DNA from: an uncultured Bacilli bacterium
GTDB taxonomy: Bacteria; Bacillota_I; Bacilli_A; RF39; UBA660
Direction: 5' to 3'
Length of the DNA: 64,000 nt
NCBI GenBank assembly: GCA_934122395.1
Contig: CAKOWQ010000001.1
Location: 496,001 to 560,000, forward strand
Position numbers and translations under genes: made by a program. The notes beneath the pieces are model-generated. The model had not been told where the DNA came from. It worked only from the letters and a program-made list of their open reading frames with translations, and did no database searches. Positions 26,623-35,678 of this stretch are shown here, piece after piece. Positions within the stretch are counted from its first letter, which is position 1. Every line of letters begins with the position of its first letter.

Positions 26623-28134
26623 ATGAACTATGAAGAAACAAAAGCAATAATGAAACAATATCTTTTAGCTAGAATACCTTTTATAGCTATTAAAACAATT
26701 GAAAAAAATCGTGCATTAGCTATATTAGAAGAACTTGCTAATGAACTTAACTTGCCTATCAATATTTTCTCAATGTCTAAAGGTATTACTTCTATTTCTA
26801 ATAATGAATTAATCAGTGATGAAAAAACAATTATGGGATCACTTGACTTCATCGGTAATGAAATAAAAGTAAAAGAAAATTCTACTTTTGTATTAACTGA
26901 TGCATCAGAGCTGGAAACTGAAAATACTGTATCAAGATACTTAAATGATATAGTATCAACTGCTGAGGAAAAGAGCGGTTCTATTATAGTTATTACTTCT
27001 TCACCTATTTGGACTAATTTGCAACGTATGGGAATGAGTATTGAATTATCATTACCTGATGAAAAAGAACTATATACATTAATAAAGAGTTGTACTACTC
27101 CTTATCAAGATATAATAACTATCGAGTGGGATGATGCTAATTTTAAAGAAGCTAGCACTATTCTACTTGGCTTAAGTGAAATAGAAGTTAAAAATGTTAT
27201 TTCAACTCTAATTGCAAAGGGATCGTTATTGAAAAGTGATTTAGTTGATTTAAAATTTGCTAAGGATGGAATGTTTTCTGATATAAATGGATTAGAAAAA
27301 ATTGAAGTTGATCCTACTATTGCTTTTGGTGGTTTAGATGGACTAAAAGAATGGTTGGATGAGAAGAAAAAATTACTTTCTCCTGATAAAAAAGAAGAAA
27401 TGATTAAAAGAGGAATTAAACCTCCTAGAGGGATACTAATTGTTGGTGTTCCTGGTTGTGGAAAAAGTTTGTCAGCTAAAGCCATTGCCGCAAAGTGGCA
27501 AATGCCTTTATATTTATTAGACTTTGCTACAGTTCAAGGCAGATACGTTGGACAAAGTGAACAACAATTAAAGGAAGCATTAGAAACAGCAGAACACGTT
27601 TCTCCTTGTATTTTATGGATAGATGAAATCGAAAAAGGATTATCTGGTACATCTAGCGACTCTGGTGTTACAAATCGTATGATTGGACAATTCTTATTTT
27701 GGTTACAGGAATGTAAAAAAGAAGTATTTGTTGTAGCTACAGCTAATAATATTGATTCACTTCCTGCTGAGTTACTTAGAAAAGGACGATTCGATGAAAT
27801 GTTCTTTGTAGACTTACCTAGTGATAACGAACGTGCTGAAATTATTAAATTATACTTACTTAAATATTTAAATGTTAAAGTTAATGATGAATTCATGAAA
27901 AAACTAGTAGACCTATCAAATGGTTTTGCTGGATCCGATTTAGAGTCTTGTATTAGAGAAATTGCTTATAAAGTAGTTGCAAATAATATTACACTAACTC
28001 AAAACACTTTCATTGATGCATTTAATAATACTGTTTCTCTATCAAAGACAAATCCTGATAAAATTAATAAGATAAGAGCTTGGGGTCATGAACATGCTAC
28101 TCCTGCTTCAAAAGAAAAGAGCCCTAATTTGTAG
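26623..28134 (+). CDS. Ycf46-type AAA+ ATPase
   Basis: 503 aa. The N-terminal 220 residues match the Ycf46 layout (EKNRALAILEELANELNLPI, then a P-loop-like degenerate half). The canonical AAA+ module begins about residue 230: Walker A GVPGCGKS (about 274-281), pore loop region GRYVGQSEQQ, Walker B CILWIDEIEKG (about 329-338), sensor 1 VVATANN, arginine finger region LRKGRFDEMFFVDLP, sensor 2 GSDLESCIREI. Ycf46 is conserved in plastids and bacteria with no settled biochemical role. The start has GGAGGATTAATT. It converges and overlaps by 11 bp with the PAP2 gene. Confidence 0.88.
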   Translation: MNYEETKAIMKQYLLARIPFIAIKTIEKNRALAILEELANELNLPINIFSMSKGITSISNNELISDEKTIMGSLDFIGNEIKVKENSTFVLTDASELETENTVSRYLNDIVSTAEEKSGSIIVITSSPIWTNLQRMGMSIELSLPDEKELYTLIKSCTTPYQDIITIEWDDANFKEASTILLGLSEIEVKNVISTLIAKGSLLKSDLVDLKFAKDGMFSDINGLEKIEVDPTIAFGGLDGLKEWLDEKKKLLSPDKKEEMIKRGIKPPRGILIVGVPGCGKSLSAKAIAAKWQMPLYLLDFATVQGRYVGQSEQQLKEALETAEHVSPCILWIDEIEKGLSGTSSDSGVTNRMIGQFLFWLQECKKEVFVVATANNIDSLPAELLRKGRFDEMFFVDLPSDNERAEIIKLYLLKYLNVKVNDEFMKKLVDLSNGFAGSDLESCIREIAYKVVANNITLTQNTFIDAFNNTVSLSKTNPDKINKIRAWGHEHATPASKEKSPNL

Positions 28135-28771
28135 AGCTTTTTTTGTTTGGTAAATATTTGCTAACAATACTAGTAAATAATACTAAGTAAGATATTGATA
28201 TCATTAATCCTCCAAATACATCACTAGCAAAATGTACTCCTAAATATATTCTAGTAATACATATTAGTAAAATTAAAATAGACAATAGTATCGAATAAAA
28301 CCACTTTAGAGATTTCTTTATATTTAATTGCCATATCAAATAAATGAAAAATCCGTAAAAGGCAGTTCCAACCATCGCATGAGCTGATGGAAAACTATAC
28401 CCTATTTCTTTAATTATATTTATATCGGTTGGTCTTGGTCTTGCAAATATTATTTTAAGGATAAAGTTTAACAAAAATATTGTTACTAAATTTATTCCAG
28501 TTAAAATTCCATATATTTTATCCTTAGGAATAAGTATTACTAATAAAGTTAATGTGATTAAAGAAAAGGCACTACCTAAATTAGTTATTACTCTAACAAA
28601 GAATGTCATATTATCAGAAATTAATCTTGAAATATGCTTGTAATAAAAATTATCAAAATTAGATATATCATGAATATATATTTTTCGTATTATAGCAATA
28701 AATAATATTAATGTTATAAGACACATTATCCACTTTAAATTTTTCTTTAAAAATGTTACTGCTTTTTTCAT
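28124..28771 (-). CDS. PAP2-family membrane phosphatase
   Basis: 215 aa with about six membrane helices. All three phosphatase motifs are visible: KIIFARPRP (KxxxxxxRP), SYSFPSAHAM (PSxH) and RIYLGVHFASDVFGG (SRxxxxxHxxxD, with the leading Ser replaced by Thr). Such enzymes dephosphorylate undecaprenyl pyrophosphate or phosphatidylglycerol phosphate at the outer face of the membrane. The start has AAGGTGAAATT. Whether it is UppP-like (BcrC) or PgpB-like cannot be decided. Confidence 0.88.
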   Translation of the reverse strand: MKKAVTFLKKNLKWIMCLITLILFIAIIRKIYIHDISNFDNFYYKHISRLISDNMTFFVRVITNLGSAFSLITLTLLVILIPKDKIYGILTGINLVTIFLLNFILKIIFARPRPTDINIIKEIGYSFPSAHAMVGTAFYGFFIYLIWQLNIKKSLKWFYSILLSILILLICITRIYLGVHFASDVFGGLMISISYLVLFTSIVSKYLPNKKSSTN

Positions 28772-28888
28772 AATTTCACCTTTTTTAATTATATCACACT
28801 TTTATTTATCAAATAATGTAAAATGGGGTTATTTAAATTTATTTATTATGTTAAAATTATATTGTAAGTGAAAGTAATGGAGGTTTTT

Positions 28889-30013
28889 ATGGAATTAGTA
28901 TCTAGTAATTTACGTTTAATCGTAATGGACAATTTTTATGACTTTGGAAAAAAAGTTGATGGGCATTTGAAACTGATGAGAGAAATTAAAGATGATCGAT
29001 TCAGTTTTATTGTGCCTACTTCTCTACCGAGGTTTGCAAGTGGTGAAGCTAAAGCAGTTATTGAAGAATCTATAAGAGCAAAAGACGTATATATTTTATC
29101 TGATGTTTTAAATTATGATTGTACATATCAAATGCATGGATTTACAAATCACAAGAGTCCAGATGATCATTATCAAGACATTAAAAGAATTATTTCAGCA
29201 ATGAATGGAGCTAGTGAGTCTATCACGGTTATTATGCCTTTCTTATATGAATCTAGACAGCATAAAAGAAAAGCTCGTGAATCACAAGATTGTTCGTTAA
29301 TGTTACACGAACTTGAGTTCTTAGGGGTTAAAAGACTTATTACTTGTGATGCCCACGATCCTGGGGTTAGAAATGCCTTATTACATTGTTCGTTTGACAA
29401 TGTATATCTTACTCATACAATATTGGATCAATTTATAGATAATGAAGCTATCGACTTTAATAATTTAATTATTGTAGCACCTGATACTGGGGCTTCTGAT
29501 AGAGCTGAATACTATGCAAACATTTTAGGTTCAAACATTGGTCAATTTAATAAAAGACGTGATTACACCAAAGTGGTTAATGGAAAAAATCCAATCATCG
29601 CTCATGAATATATTGGTACAGATGTAGTTGGAAAAGATGCAATTGTAGTAGATGATATGATATCATCCGGACAATCGATGTTAGAAGTTGCTGAAAATTT
29701 AAAAGAAAAAGGTGCTAAAAACATTTATTTAATATCATCATTCGCTCTATTCAGTGATGGTCCTAAAAGCGTAGATTTATTCCAAAGAGCTTATGAAGAT
29801 AAAATATTTGATGAATTATATACAACTAATTTATCATATGTCCCTCAAGATACTAAAGATTTAGATTGGTTTCATGAAGTTGATTGTTCTAGTCACATAA
29901 CTCAAATAATCAATGCTTTAAATAATCATGAATCTATAAGTCCATTCCTAAATGGAAAAGAAAAAATACTTCAAAAAGTAATTAGTGCAAAAGAAAAAAG
30001 GGGTTTTAATTAA
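28889..30013 (+). CDS. prs: Ribose-phosphate pyrophosphokinase (PRPP synthetase), long form
   Basis: Makes PRPP from ribose 5-phosphate and ATP for purine, pyrimidine, His and Trp synthesis. 374 aa, longer than the 310-320 aa class I enzymes, as in other Clostridia/Bacilli long forms. Seen are the N-terminal FASGEAKAVIEESIRAKDVYI, the catalytic-loop region YESRQHKRK, CDAHDPG and the PRPP-binding loop IVVDDMISSGQSM (about 255-267). GGAGGTTTTT fixes the start at 28889. It ends in a bidirectional terminator and overlaps the convergent gene by 4 bp. Confidence 0.93.
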   Translation: MELVSSNLRLIVMDNFYDFGKKVDGHLKLMREIKDDRFSFIVPTSLPRFASGEAKAVIEESIRAKDVYILSDVLNYDCTYQMHGFTNHKSPDDHYQDIKRIISAMNGASESITVIMPFLYESRQHKRKARESQDCSLMLHELEFLGVKRLITCDAHDPGVRNALLHCSFDNVYLTHTILDQFIDNEAIDFNNLIIVAPDTGASDRAEYYANILGSNIGQFNKRRDYTKVVNGKNPIIAHEYIGTDVVGKDAIVVDDMISSGQSMLEVAENLKEKGAKNIYLISSFALFSDGPKSVDLFQRAYEDKIFDELYTTNLSYVPQDTKDLDWFHEVDCSSHITQIINALNNHESISPFLNGKEKILQKVISAKEKRGFN

Positions 30014-30021
30014 CCTCTTTT
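29996..30021. terminator. Bidirectional terminator at the prs/30010 convergence
   Basis: The stem AAAAGGGGTT/AACCTCTTTT (29996-30005 with 30012-30021) contains one G-T pair and has A/T runs on both sides. It sits exactly at the overlapping ends of the two convergent genes. Confidence 0.7.
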
Positions 30022-31020
30022 ACTTTGCTTTAATTCTTTAAACTCTTGTTTTGAATCACCATCATATCCCCAAATTATATCTTTGTTTTTATTTAATATT
30101 TCATGAGTTATTTCTTCAAATATTTGCTTGTTTTTTGTTCCTAAACCGCCCATTCCTACAACTGAATGTTTAGTGAAATCTTTATCAAAAATTATTAGAT
30201 TCTTTGCAGTTGGAATACCGTTTTGCCTTACTTCATATGGATATAACCATACAATATCAGAATACTTAACAGCATATAAGCTATTTGAAAAATCTATTAA
30301 GTAGTTTTTAGTCAAATAGGTTTTAGCTTGTTTGTAATATTTAGTATCTGGAGATTCTATTTCATTATTAATTTGTTGCCATTCTTCAACTGTTACATTT
30401 TTTATGAATTTCTTCGTTTTTGTTTTAAATACGATTGTTATCGCTCCAATTATTATTGCAAAGACTCCTGTTATAATAGCAAGGCATATTTGAACTGTTA
30501 TATCATTCACATCTGTAACAACATCAAGATATACATCACCAAAGTAATTATTAAAATTAGAATCGTTTACAACTTCATTTTCCATATCTCTATTATATAC
30601 TTCTATTGCAAGACGTTTTATATCACTTTCAATTAAAGATGTCATACCACATATTGCTACTGGATTATCTTCGATTGATTCATGATCCAAATAACTAAAA
30701 GTTTTATAATCTAAGTATGCTATATAGAAGTAATTATCATCACGAATAAAGTAATATTTATTATCTTGTTCATTTGTAGATGTTTCAGCAAAAACATAAG
30801 GGATTGCTGTTACATTTACGCAAGAATAGATTCCTTCTTTATTTTTTTCTTTCATAATTACATCGTTTAGATATTCAGGATTAGGATATTCTTTTCTGCT
30901 AGCTACAAATGCCCATATCACAAAACCTAAGGTCATAAGTACTAATATAATCGTTATTATTAACCTTCTATTACCTACTTTTAGAGATTCTTTTATTTTG
31001 TTTGAATATATTTCTTTCAT
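30010..31020 (-). CDS. Two-pass membrane protein, 336 aa
   Basis: It has a membrane segment at about residues 20-42, an extracellular domain of about 135 residues, and a second membrane segment (about 176-200). A cytosolic C-terminal domain of about 135 residues contains FSNSLYAVKYSDIVWLYPYEVRQNGIPT and GMGGLGTKNKQIFEE, reminiscent of PH-like folds. I do not recognise the family. An in-frame ATG at 31032 precedes, but GGGTGAGAAG places the start at 31020. Neighbouring XRE-TM gene is 44 bp upstream and may be co-transcribed. Confidence 0.65.
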   Translation of the reverse strand: MKEIYSNKIKESLKVGNRRLIITIILVLMTLGFVIWAFVASRKEYPNPEYLNDVIMKEKNKEGIYSCVNVTAIPYVFAETSTNEQDNKYYFIRDDNYFYIAYLDYKTFSYLDHESIEDNPVAICGMTSLIESDIKRLAIEVYNRDMENEVVNDSNFNNYFGDVYLDVVTDVNDITVQICLAIITGVFAIIIGAITIVFKTKTKKFIKNVTVEEWQQINNEIESPDTKYYKQAKTYLTKNYLIDFSNSLYAVKYSDIVWLYPYEVRQNGIPTAKNLIIFDKDFTKHSVVGMGGLGTKNKQIFEEITHEILNKNKDIIWGYDGDSKQEFKELKQSKRG

Positions 31021-31064
31021 CTTCTCACCCATGAAAATTATATCATGAATATAGTTTTAAAACA

Positions 31065-32615
31065 TTAGTTTTTTAATAATCCATTAATCTTTTCAGTATA
31101 CTCTTTTATTGTTTCTTTATAATCATTTATTTGACTTTCTAATTCATTATTTTTTATAGATAATTGATCATTTTGATCTTCCAATTCGCTTATTTTCTTT
31201 TCATATTCATTAATTTTATTTTCATAATTTTTGATTTCGTTATTATATTCAATTTCTGCTTGATTATTATAGTATTTTTCTCTATTACTAAATAGTAATT
31301 CTTTATTTTTAGAAGTTGTATAGACAGTTATATCATATGAATATAATCCACGATATAAATATAAGTTTTTTTTAGATAAGTCTTTTAGTATGCTAGTAGT
31401 AAAGTCTTTGAATGTATAGGCTTTTCTATTACCATATATACTTATTTCATTGTTAACTCGATTAATTGTAACATCAGAGTAATCGCTGTAATACTTTACT
31501 GATATTTTGATATTGTCACCCATATTTTCATCTATAACGTAAGTAATATTATCATAATATGGATCAATAATTGTTGTATTATTATCAACTGGATAATTAA
31601 CTTCATAAACACTAGCTTTTATTCTTTCGGGTACTCCCTCAATATAATTCATACTGGTAAAGTCCCAAGCAGTTATCCCTGTCCCTATTCCTAAAACTAC
31701 TATAGAAATTATAAATGTTAGAAAGATTCTTTTTAAATCATTTTTCTTATTAAAAACAAAGTTAAACACTAATTCTAACAAAGTTATATTAATAGCTATA
31801 CAAGCTATTATAGCAGGTATTATTCCTAGAAAGAAAACACCCTTAAAAATAATTACTATACTTAGTATTAATCCTATTGATAAGAAGAATAAGCTAAATA
31901 CAAAAGGAATTGCCATAAATACTATCATTATTTTAATACATGCAATGACAATTTCACCTAAAGTATCAAAGAAAGTATATTTATTATTTCTAATAACTTT
32001 TCCATTTTTTTCGTTGTTAGTTTCTTTATCTTCTTTTGGTTCTTCCTTTTTTGTATTGTCATCGACTAGCCTTTCATAGTAATCTAATACTCTTATTTTA
32101 TAAACATATACAAATACAATTAATCCTAATATGAAATATGCTGTATATAAAATAAATTTAAAAATACTTGATAATATTTGACCAACATGACTTTCAAAAG
32201 TTAAAAACACATCTGTTCCCAAATCATAAATATAATTGACTGGTACTTTTAATATATTAATTATTAAAAATACTATGAACATTTCAAATACTATCTTAAG
32301 AATAGTTCCAAATGATAAGTTTCTAAATATTTTGCAAGTTCTATTTATTATTTCTAATACTTCGTCAACTAAGTTGCTTCCTATACTCTTATTTTTTTGC
32401 TTTGTACCAAAGTCACTTATTTCATCATTGGTAAGTTCATCTAAAGTACAATTGAAAATCTTACACATAGTAAGTAATTTATCCATTTCTGGATATGTTT
32501 GACCACTCTCCCACTTCGATACAGCTTGACGTGATACATCAAGTTTATCTGCTAATTGTTCTTGAGATAATTTGTTTTCCTTTCTTAACTTTTGAAGTTT
32601 TTCACTAAATTTCAT
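31065..32615 (-). CDS. XRE-family regulator with membrane domain and coiled-coil tail
   Basis: 516 aa. The N-terminal Cro/C1 helix-turn-helix (about 3-58) has LSQEQLADKLDVSRQAVSKWESG. A linker is followed by about seven membrane segments (about 95-320), an outside domain, and a C-terminal coiled coil (about 440-510) rich in Glu/Asn/Lys. Membrane-tethered XRE proteins are common in Firmicutes as one-component stress regulators. GAGGTGAAAGA fixes ATG 32615 rather than the upstream open frame to 32660. A probable operator lies at 32652-32667, very like the one before the XRE gene at 36172, suggesting autoregulation. Confidence 0.75.
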   Translation of the reverse strand: MKFSEKLQKLRKENKLSQEQLADKLDVSRQAVSKWESGQTYPEMDKLLTMCKIFNCTLDELTNDEISDFGTKQKNKSIGSNLVDEVLEIINRTCKIFRNLSFGTILKIVFEMFIVFLIINILKVPVNYIYDLGTDVFLTFESHVGQILSSIFKFILYTAYFILGLIVFVYVYKIRVLDYYERLVDDNTKKEEPKEDKETNNEKNGKVIRNNKYTFFDTLGEIVIACIKIMIVFMAIPFVFSLFFLSIGLILSIVIIFKGVFFLGIIPAIIACIAINITLLELVFNFVFNKKNDLKRIFLTFIISIVVLGIGTGITAWDFTSMNYIEGVPERIKASVYEVNYPVDNNTTIIDPYYDNITYVIDENMGDNIKISVKYYSDYSDVTINRVNNEISIYGNRKAYTFKDFTTSILKDLSKKNLYLYRGLYSYDITVYTTSKNKELLFSNREKYYNNQAEIEYNNEIKNYENKINEYEKKISELEDQNDQLSIKNNELESQINDYKETIKEYTEKINGLLKN

Positions 32616-32651
32616 TTCTTTCACCTCACGCAAAAATCTTATAATAAAACC

Positions 32652-32667
32652 ATGTAGCAATCTACCA
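32652..32667 (-). promoter_or_regulatory. Putative XRE operator TGGTAGATTGCTACAT
   Basis: The 16-bp site lies 37-52 bp upstream of the XRE-TM start codon. It matches the perfect palindrome before the other XRE-TM gene (36118-36133) in the pattern TGGTAGANNNCTAC. Two independent copies before two genes with near-identical recognition helices (SRQAVSKWE and TRQTISNWE) support a shared operator type. Confidence 0.5.
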
Positions 32668-32789
32668 ATTTTAAGTTGTTTTTTGTTAACTTATGGTTGC
32701 ATATTCATCTTTTTTATATTATATCATTAAATTTTGTTCATAATTCATCAATTTATTAATAAGTGAATAAATTAGTATTGGTGATCAAA

Positions 32790-33527
32790 GTGAAGAAAAA
32801 AATATTTATTACTTTTAGCATTTTAATATTAATTACAAGCTTAATTGTGCTAGCTAGAGAAAACATAAAATTAAGAAGTATGATAAAGGATAGTAACGAG
32901 GATAAGATAGTAGCTATTGCGAATAACAAGACAATTATAGAAAGAAAAATTACAAAGCATTCCAACAACCCTAGATATAAGTTAAATATTTATTATCCAT
33001 ATACTTCTTATAAGTTATTAAATAGTTCTATCAAGAAAAAAATTAAGACAGAAATAGATTTATTATTAGATACTATTAAAGAATATGGAGTACGGCCCAA
33101 CCAGTATTATTCATTGTTTATTAATTATGATAAGTACAACTATAAAAACTACGTATCATATGTTTTTTATATAAGTAGTTACACAGGAGGAGCTCATCCT
33201 AATAACACTATATGGACAATTAGTTATGATGAAGATAAAAATAAGATAATTAGTATAGACAATTTAGTTAAGAAAGATCCTAATATTTTAAATACCTTAT
33301 CCACATTTAGTAAAGATGCATTAAAAAAAGATAAAAGATTTAAAGATACAAACAATGATATAAAATCAATGATAGAAGATGGTACTAAGCCTATTAATGA
33401 TAACTTTAAAAACTTTGCATTTTCAGAAGATGGATTAATAATTTTTTTTGAACAGTATCAAGTAGCACCTTATAGTTTTGGAAACTTTGAGGTAATAATA
33501 CCTTATTCTAAATTATCTATGATATAA
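32790..33527 (+). CDS. Membrane-anchored DUF3298/RsiV-like protein
   Basis: 245 aa: an N-terminal membrane anchor (about residues 4-22), a charged linker and a C-terminal extracellular domain. The latter has YISSYTGGAHPNNTIWTISYD, then a lone FEQYQVAPYSFGNFEVIIPYSKL. This is the DUF3298 pattern found in RsiV anti-sigma factors and PdaC deacetylases. Those proteins bind lysozyme or peptidoglycan; binding here is inference. The start is GTG 32790 with GGTGATCAAA upstream; another GTG at 32763 is possible. Only 18 bp separate it from the CofE-like gene, suggesting co-transcription. Confidence 0.7.
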   Translation: MKKKIFITFSILILITSLIVLARENIKLRSMIKDSNEDKIVAIANNKTIIERKITKHSNNPRYKLNIYYPYTSYKLLNSSIKKKIKTEIDLLLDTIKEYGVRPNQYYSLFINYDKYNYKNYVSYVFYISSYTGGAHPNNTIWTISYDEDKNKIISIDNLVKKDPNILNTLSTFSKDALKKDKRFKDTNNDIKSMIEDGTKPINDNFKNFAFSEDGLIIFFEQYQVAPYSFGNFEVIIPYSKLSMI

Positions 33528-33545
33528 TGATAATAGGAGGTTATT

Positions 33546-34733
33546 ATGAGAAAAGTTGGAACAGTAGTAAGAGGTATTAGGACACCAATAATTAAAGAAG
33601 GAGACAATTTAGTTGATGTTGTAGTTAACTCTTTAATTGAAGCTAGTCAGAGTGAAGGATTTAGTTTTAATGATAAAGACGTTGTAGCTATTACTGAAGC
33701 TGTTGTTAGTATAAGTGCTGGTAATTATGCTAGTATTGATAATATAGCTAAGGATGTTAAAAGTAAATTTAATGGAAATCATATTGGAATAGTATTTCCT
33801 ATTTTAAGTAGAAATAGATTTGCTCTTTGTTTAAAAGGATTTGCTAGAGCAATGGATAAGATTACAATGTTATTAAGTTATCCATCTGATGAAGTTGGTA
33901 ATGACATCTTAGATAGTGAACGAATGGAAGAATTAAATATTAATCCTTATTCTAATATTATTAATGAGGATGAATACATTAAAAATTTTGGCGACTTTAA
34001 GCATGTTTTTACTGGTGTTAATATGGTAGACTTCTACCGTGACTTGGTGAAAAATGAAAACTGTGAGATTGAGTTTGTTTTTGCCAATCGTCCGGAAGTT
34101 ATTCTTAATTATACTAAAGATGTTATTGCAGCTGATATTCATACTAGGTATAAAACAAAGAAAAAATTATTAGATAATGGTGCTAATAAAGTAGTTGGAC
34201 TTGACGACATTATGACTGAAAGTATTGATGGAAGTGGATATAATAGTAAGTATGGCCTTTTAGGATCAAATAGAGCAACTGAAGAAAAAGTTAAGTTATT
34301 CCCAGATAACGGTCAAGAATTGGTTTTAAGTATTCAAGAAAAGCTAAAAGAAAAAACCGACAAAAATATAGAAGTTATGGTTTATGGAGATGGAGCATTC
34401 AAAGATCCAGTAGGAAAAATTTGGGAACTAGCAGATCCTGTTGTTAGTCCTTTCTATACTAGTGGATTAGAAGGAAGTCCTAATGAATTAAAACTTAAGT
34501 ATTTATCTGATAATAAGTTTAGCAATCTTAAAGGTGAAGAATTACAGAAAGCTATTAGAAAAGAAATAAAAGAAAAAGACAAGAATTTAAAAGGTAAAAT
34601 TGAAACACAAGGTACTACTCCTAGAAGATATACTGATTTAATTGGGTCATTATGTGACTTAACTAGTGGTAGTGGCGATAAAGGTACTCCAGTAGTATTA
34701 GTACAAAATTACTTTACTAATTACGCTGAATAG
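33546..34733 (+). CDS. CofE-like protein (coenzyme F420-0:L-glutamate ligase family)
   Basis: 395 aa. The N-terminal part resembles the F420 glutamyl ligase fold: VRGIRTPIIKEGDNLVDVV, DKDVVAITEAVVSISAGNY and a GDGAFKDP loop near 280. Homologues are widespread in Firmicutes that do not make F420, so the real substrate is unknown; a gamma-glutamyl or amide ligation is plausible. AGGAGGTTATT precedes the ATG. A perfect-palindrome terminator follows. The annotation by family is good, by activity it is not. Confidence 0.75.
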   Translation: MRKVGTVVRGIRTPIIKEGDNLVDVVVNSLIEASQSEGFSFNDKDVVAITEAVVSISAGNYASIDNIAKDVKSKFNGNHIGIVFPILSRNRFALCLKGFARAMDKITMLLSYPSDEVGNDILDSERMEELNINPYSNIINEDEYIKNFGDFKHVFTGVNMVDFYRDLVKNENCEIEFVFANRPEVILNYTKDVIAADIHTRYKTKKKLLDNGANKVVGLDDIMTESIDGSGYNSKYGLLGSNRATEEKVKLFPDNGQELVLSIQEKLKEKTDKNIEVMVYGDGAFKDPVGKIWELADPVVSPFYTSGLEGSPNELKLKYLSDNKFSNLKGEELQKAIRKEIKEKDKNLKGKIETQGTTPRRYTDLIGSLCDLTSGSGDKGTPVVLVQNYFTNYAE

Positions 34734-34734
34734 G

Positions 34735-34760
34735 AACAAGTAATTATTACTTGTTTTTTT
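34735..34760 (+). terminator. Intrinsic terminator after the CofE-like gene
   Basis: A 10-bp perfect stem AACAAGTAAT/ATTACTTGTT (34735-34744 with 34746-34755) is followed by a T-run. It marks the end of the core chromosomal stretch. Confidence 0.8.
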
Positions 34761-34800
34761 GATCATCATGTATATAATATTAAGTACTTGGAGTGATTAT

Positions 34801-35340
34801 ATGAACTTAAATAGATATTCTAAAAGGAAATATCCCAAATTATTAACTGAACAGGAAAAAGATGCAATTTTTACGTATACCGAAGACCATTTTGAGATTA
34901 ATAACTGTCTTAGGTTTAATAGAAGTATGCGTACCAATATTGAAGAAAAAGTACAATTTCTTGATCTTGCTTTAAGTAAATTCCAATTGGATAATTCTTT
35001 AATTGTTTATAGAAATATTAATATGATTATAGATGATTTTTTTGATGAGTATATTGATGCAATCACTAGTGGATCATTTACTGATTTAGGATACACTAGT
35101 TGTACTACTATTAGAAACTTATATGCAAAGGTTGCAAATATAAAATTGCAAATATTATTAGAGCCTTGCGTTAATGGAGCTTATATTAAATATCTTTCTA
35201 GTTTTAGAGAAGAAAATGAATTTTTGCTAGCTAGAGGCACAACATTTGAAACACTTGATTATAGTGTTGACAACGGAGTACATAAAGTTATGTGCAAAGT
35301 TCAAAATAAAAAAAGAACTATTCCTAGTTCTAGATTTTAA
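34801..35340 (+). CDS. ADP-ribosyltransferase (ART exoenzyme-like) domain protein
   Basis: 179 aa consisting of a single ART domain of the C3/VIP2/iota type. Seen in order are FTYTEDHFEINNCLR (N-terminal helices), the NAD-binding Arg in VYRNI (Arg71), GYTSCTT at the STS position (Ser100), and REENEFLLARGTTF, with the biglutamate ExE at Glu138 and Glu140 that typically marks Arg-specific transferases. No signal peptide is present, so the product stays inside or is exported by another route. GGAGTGATTAT precedes ATG 34801. The stop codon abuts the decayed tRNA-Trp fragment. No immunity gene or ADP-ribosylglycohydrolase is adjacent. Target unknown. Confidence 0.8.
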   Translation: MNLNRYSKRKYPKLLTEQEKDAIFTYTEDHFEINNCLRFNRSMRTNIEEKVQFLDLALSKFQLDNSLIVYRNINMIIDDFFDEYIDAITSGSFTDLGYTSCTTIRNLYAKVANIKLQILLEPCVNGAYIKYLSSFREENEFLLARGTTFETLDYSVDNGVHKVMCKVQNKKRTIPSSRF

Positions 35341-35385
35341 ATGGCAGGGGCGGAGAAAATCAAACTCCCAACAGTAGTTTTGAAG
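35341..35385 (-). repeat. Decayed tRNA-Trp 3' end (displaced att copy)
   Basis: 41 of 45 positions are identical, in direct orientation, to 39741-39785, which covers the CCA, acceptor 3' strand, T arm and part of the anticodon arm of tRNA-Trp. The four differences (offsets 17, 22, 36 and 43) are all G in the intact gene and A here. The 5' half of the tRNA is absent. This is the expected remnant at the far end of an island integrated at the tRNA 3' end. Confidence 0.85.
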
Positions 35386-35678
35386 TGACAACAGACTTAT
35401 GTTTATAACATATCAATTTGTGTGTACCAAAAAGCAGAAAACCTTTAGTAATGGTTAATTTTTCAATTTGGTTCTAATGCTTCAATTTTAATATTTTTGA
35501 TATATGATGCCATTATGCCATTGAAATAAATAGAATTAATTTAATAGCTATTATTTCTGAATTATTAATGGTCGTATATGAATCAGTTATTATTAGCAAA
35601 AGTATAAAGGAAGCAAAAAATTAGATTTACAATTTTTAAGTTAAATAAATATGAATTTGTTATAGAAGGAGGAAACAA

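Noticed and set aside
28110..28150. Terminator between the Ycf46-type ATPase and PAP2 genes
   Set aside because: The T-run is present but I could not find a convincing stem.
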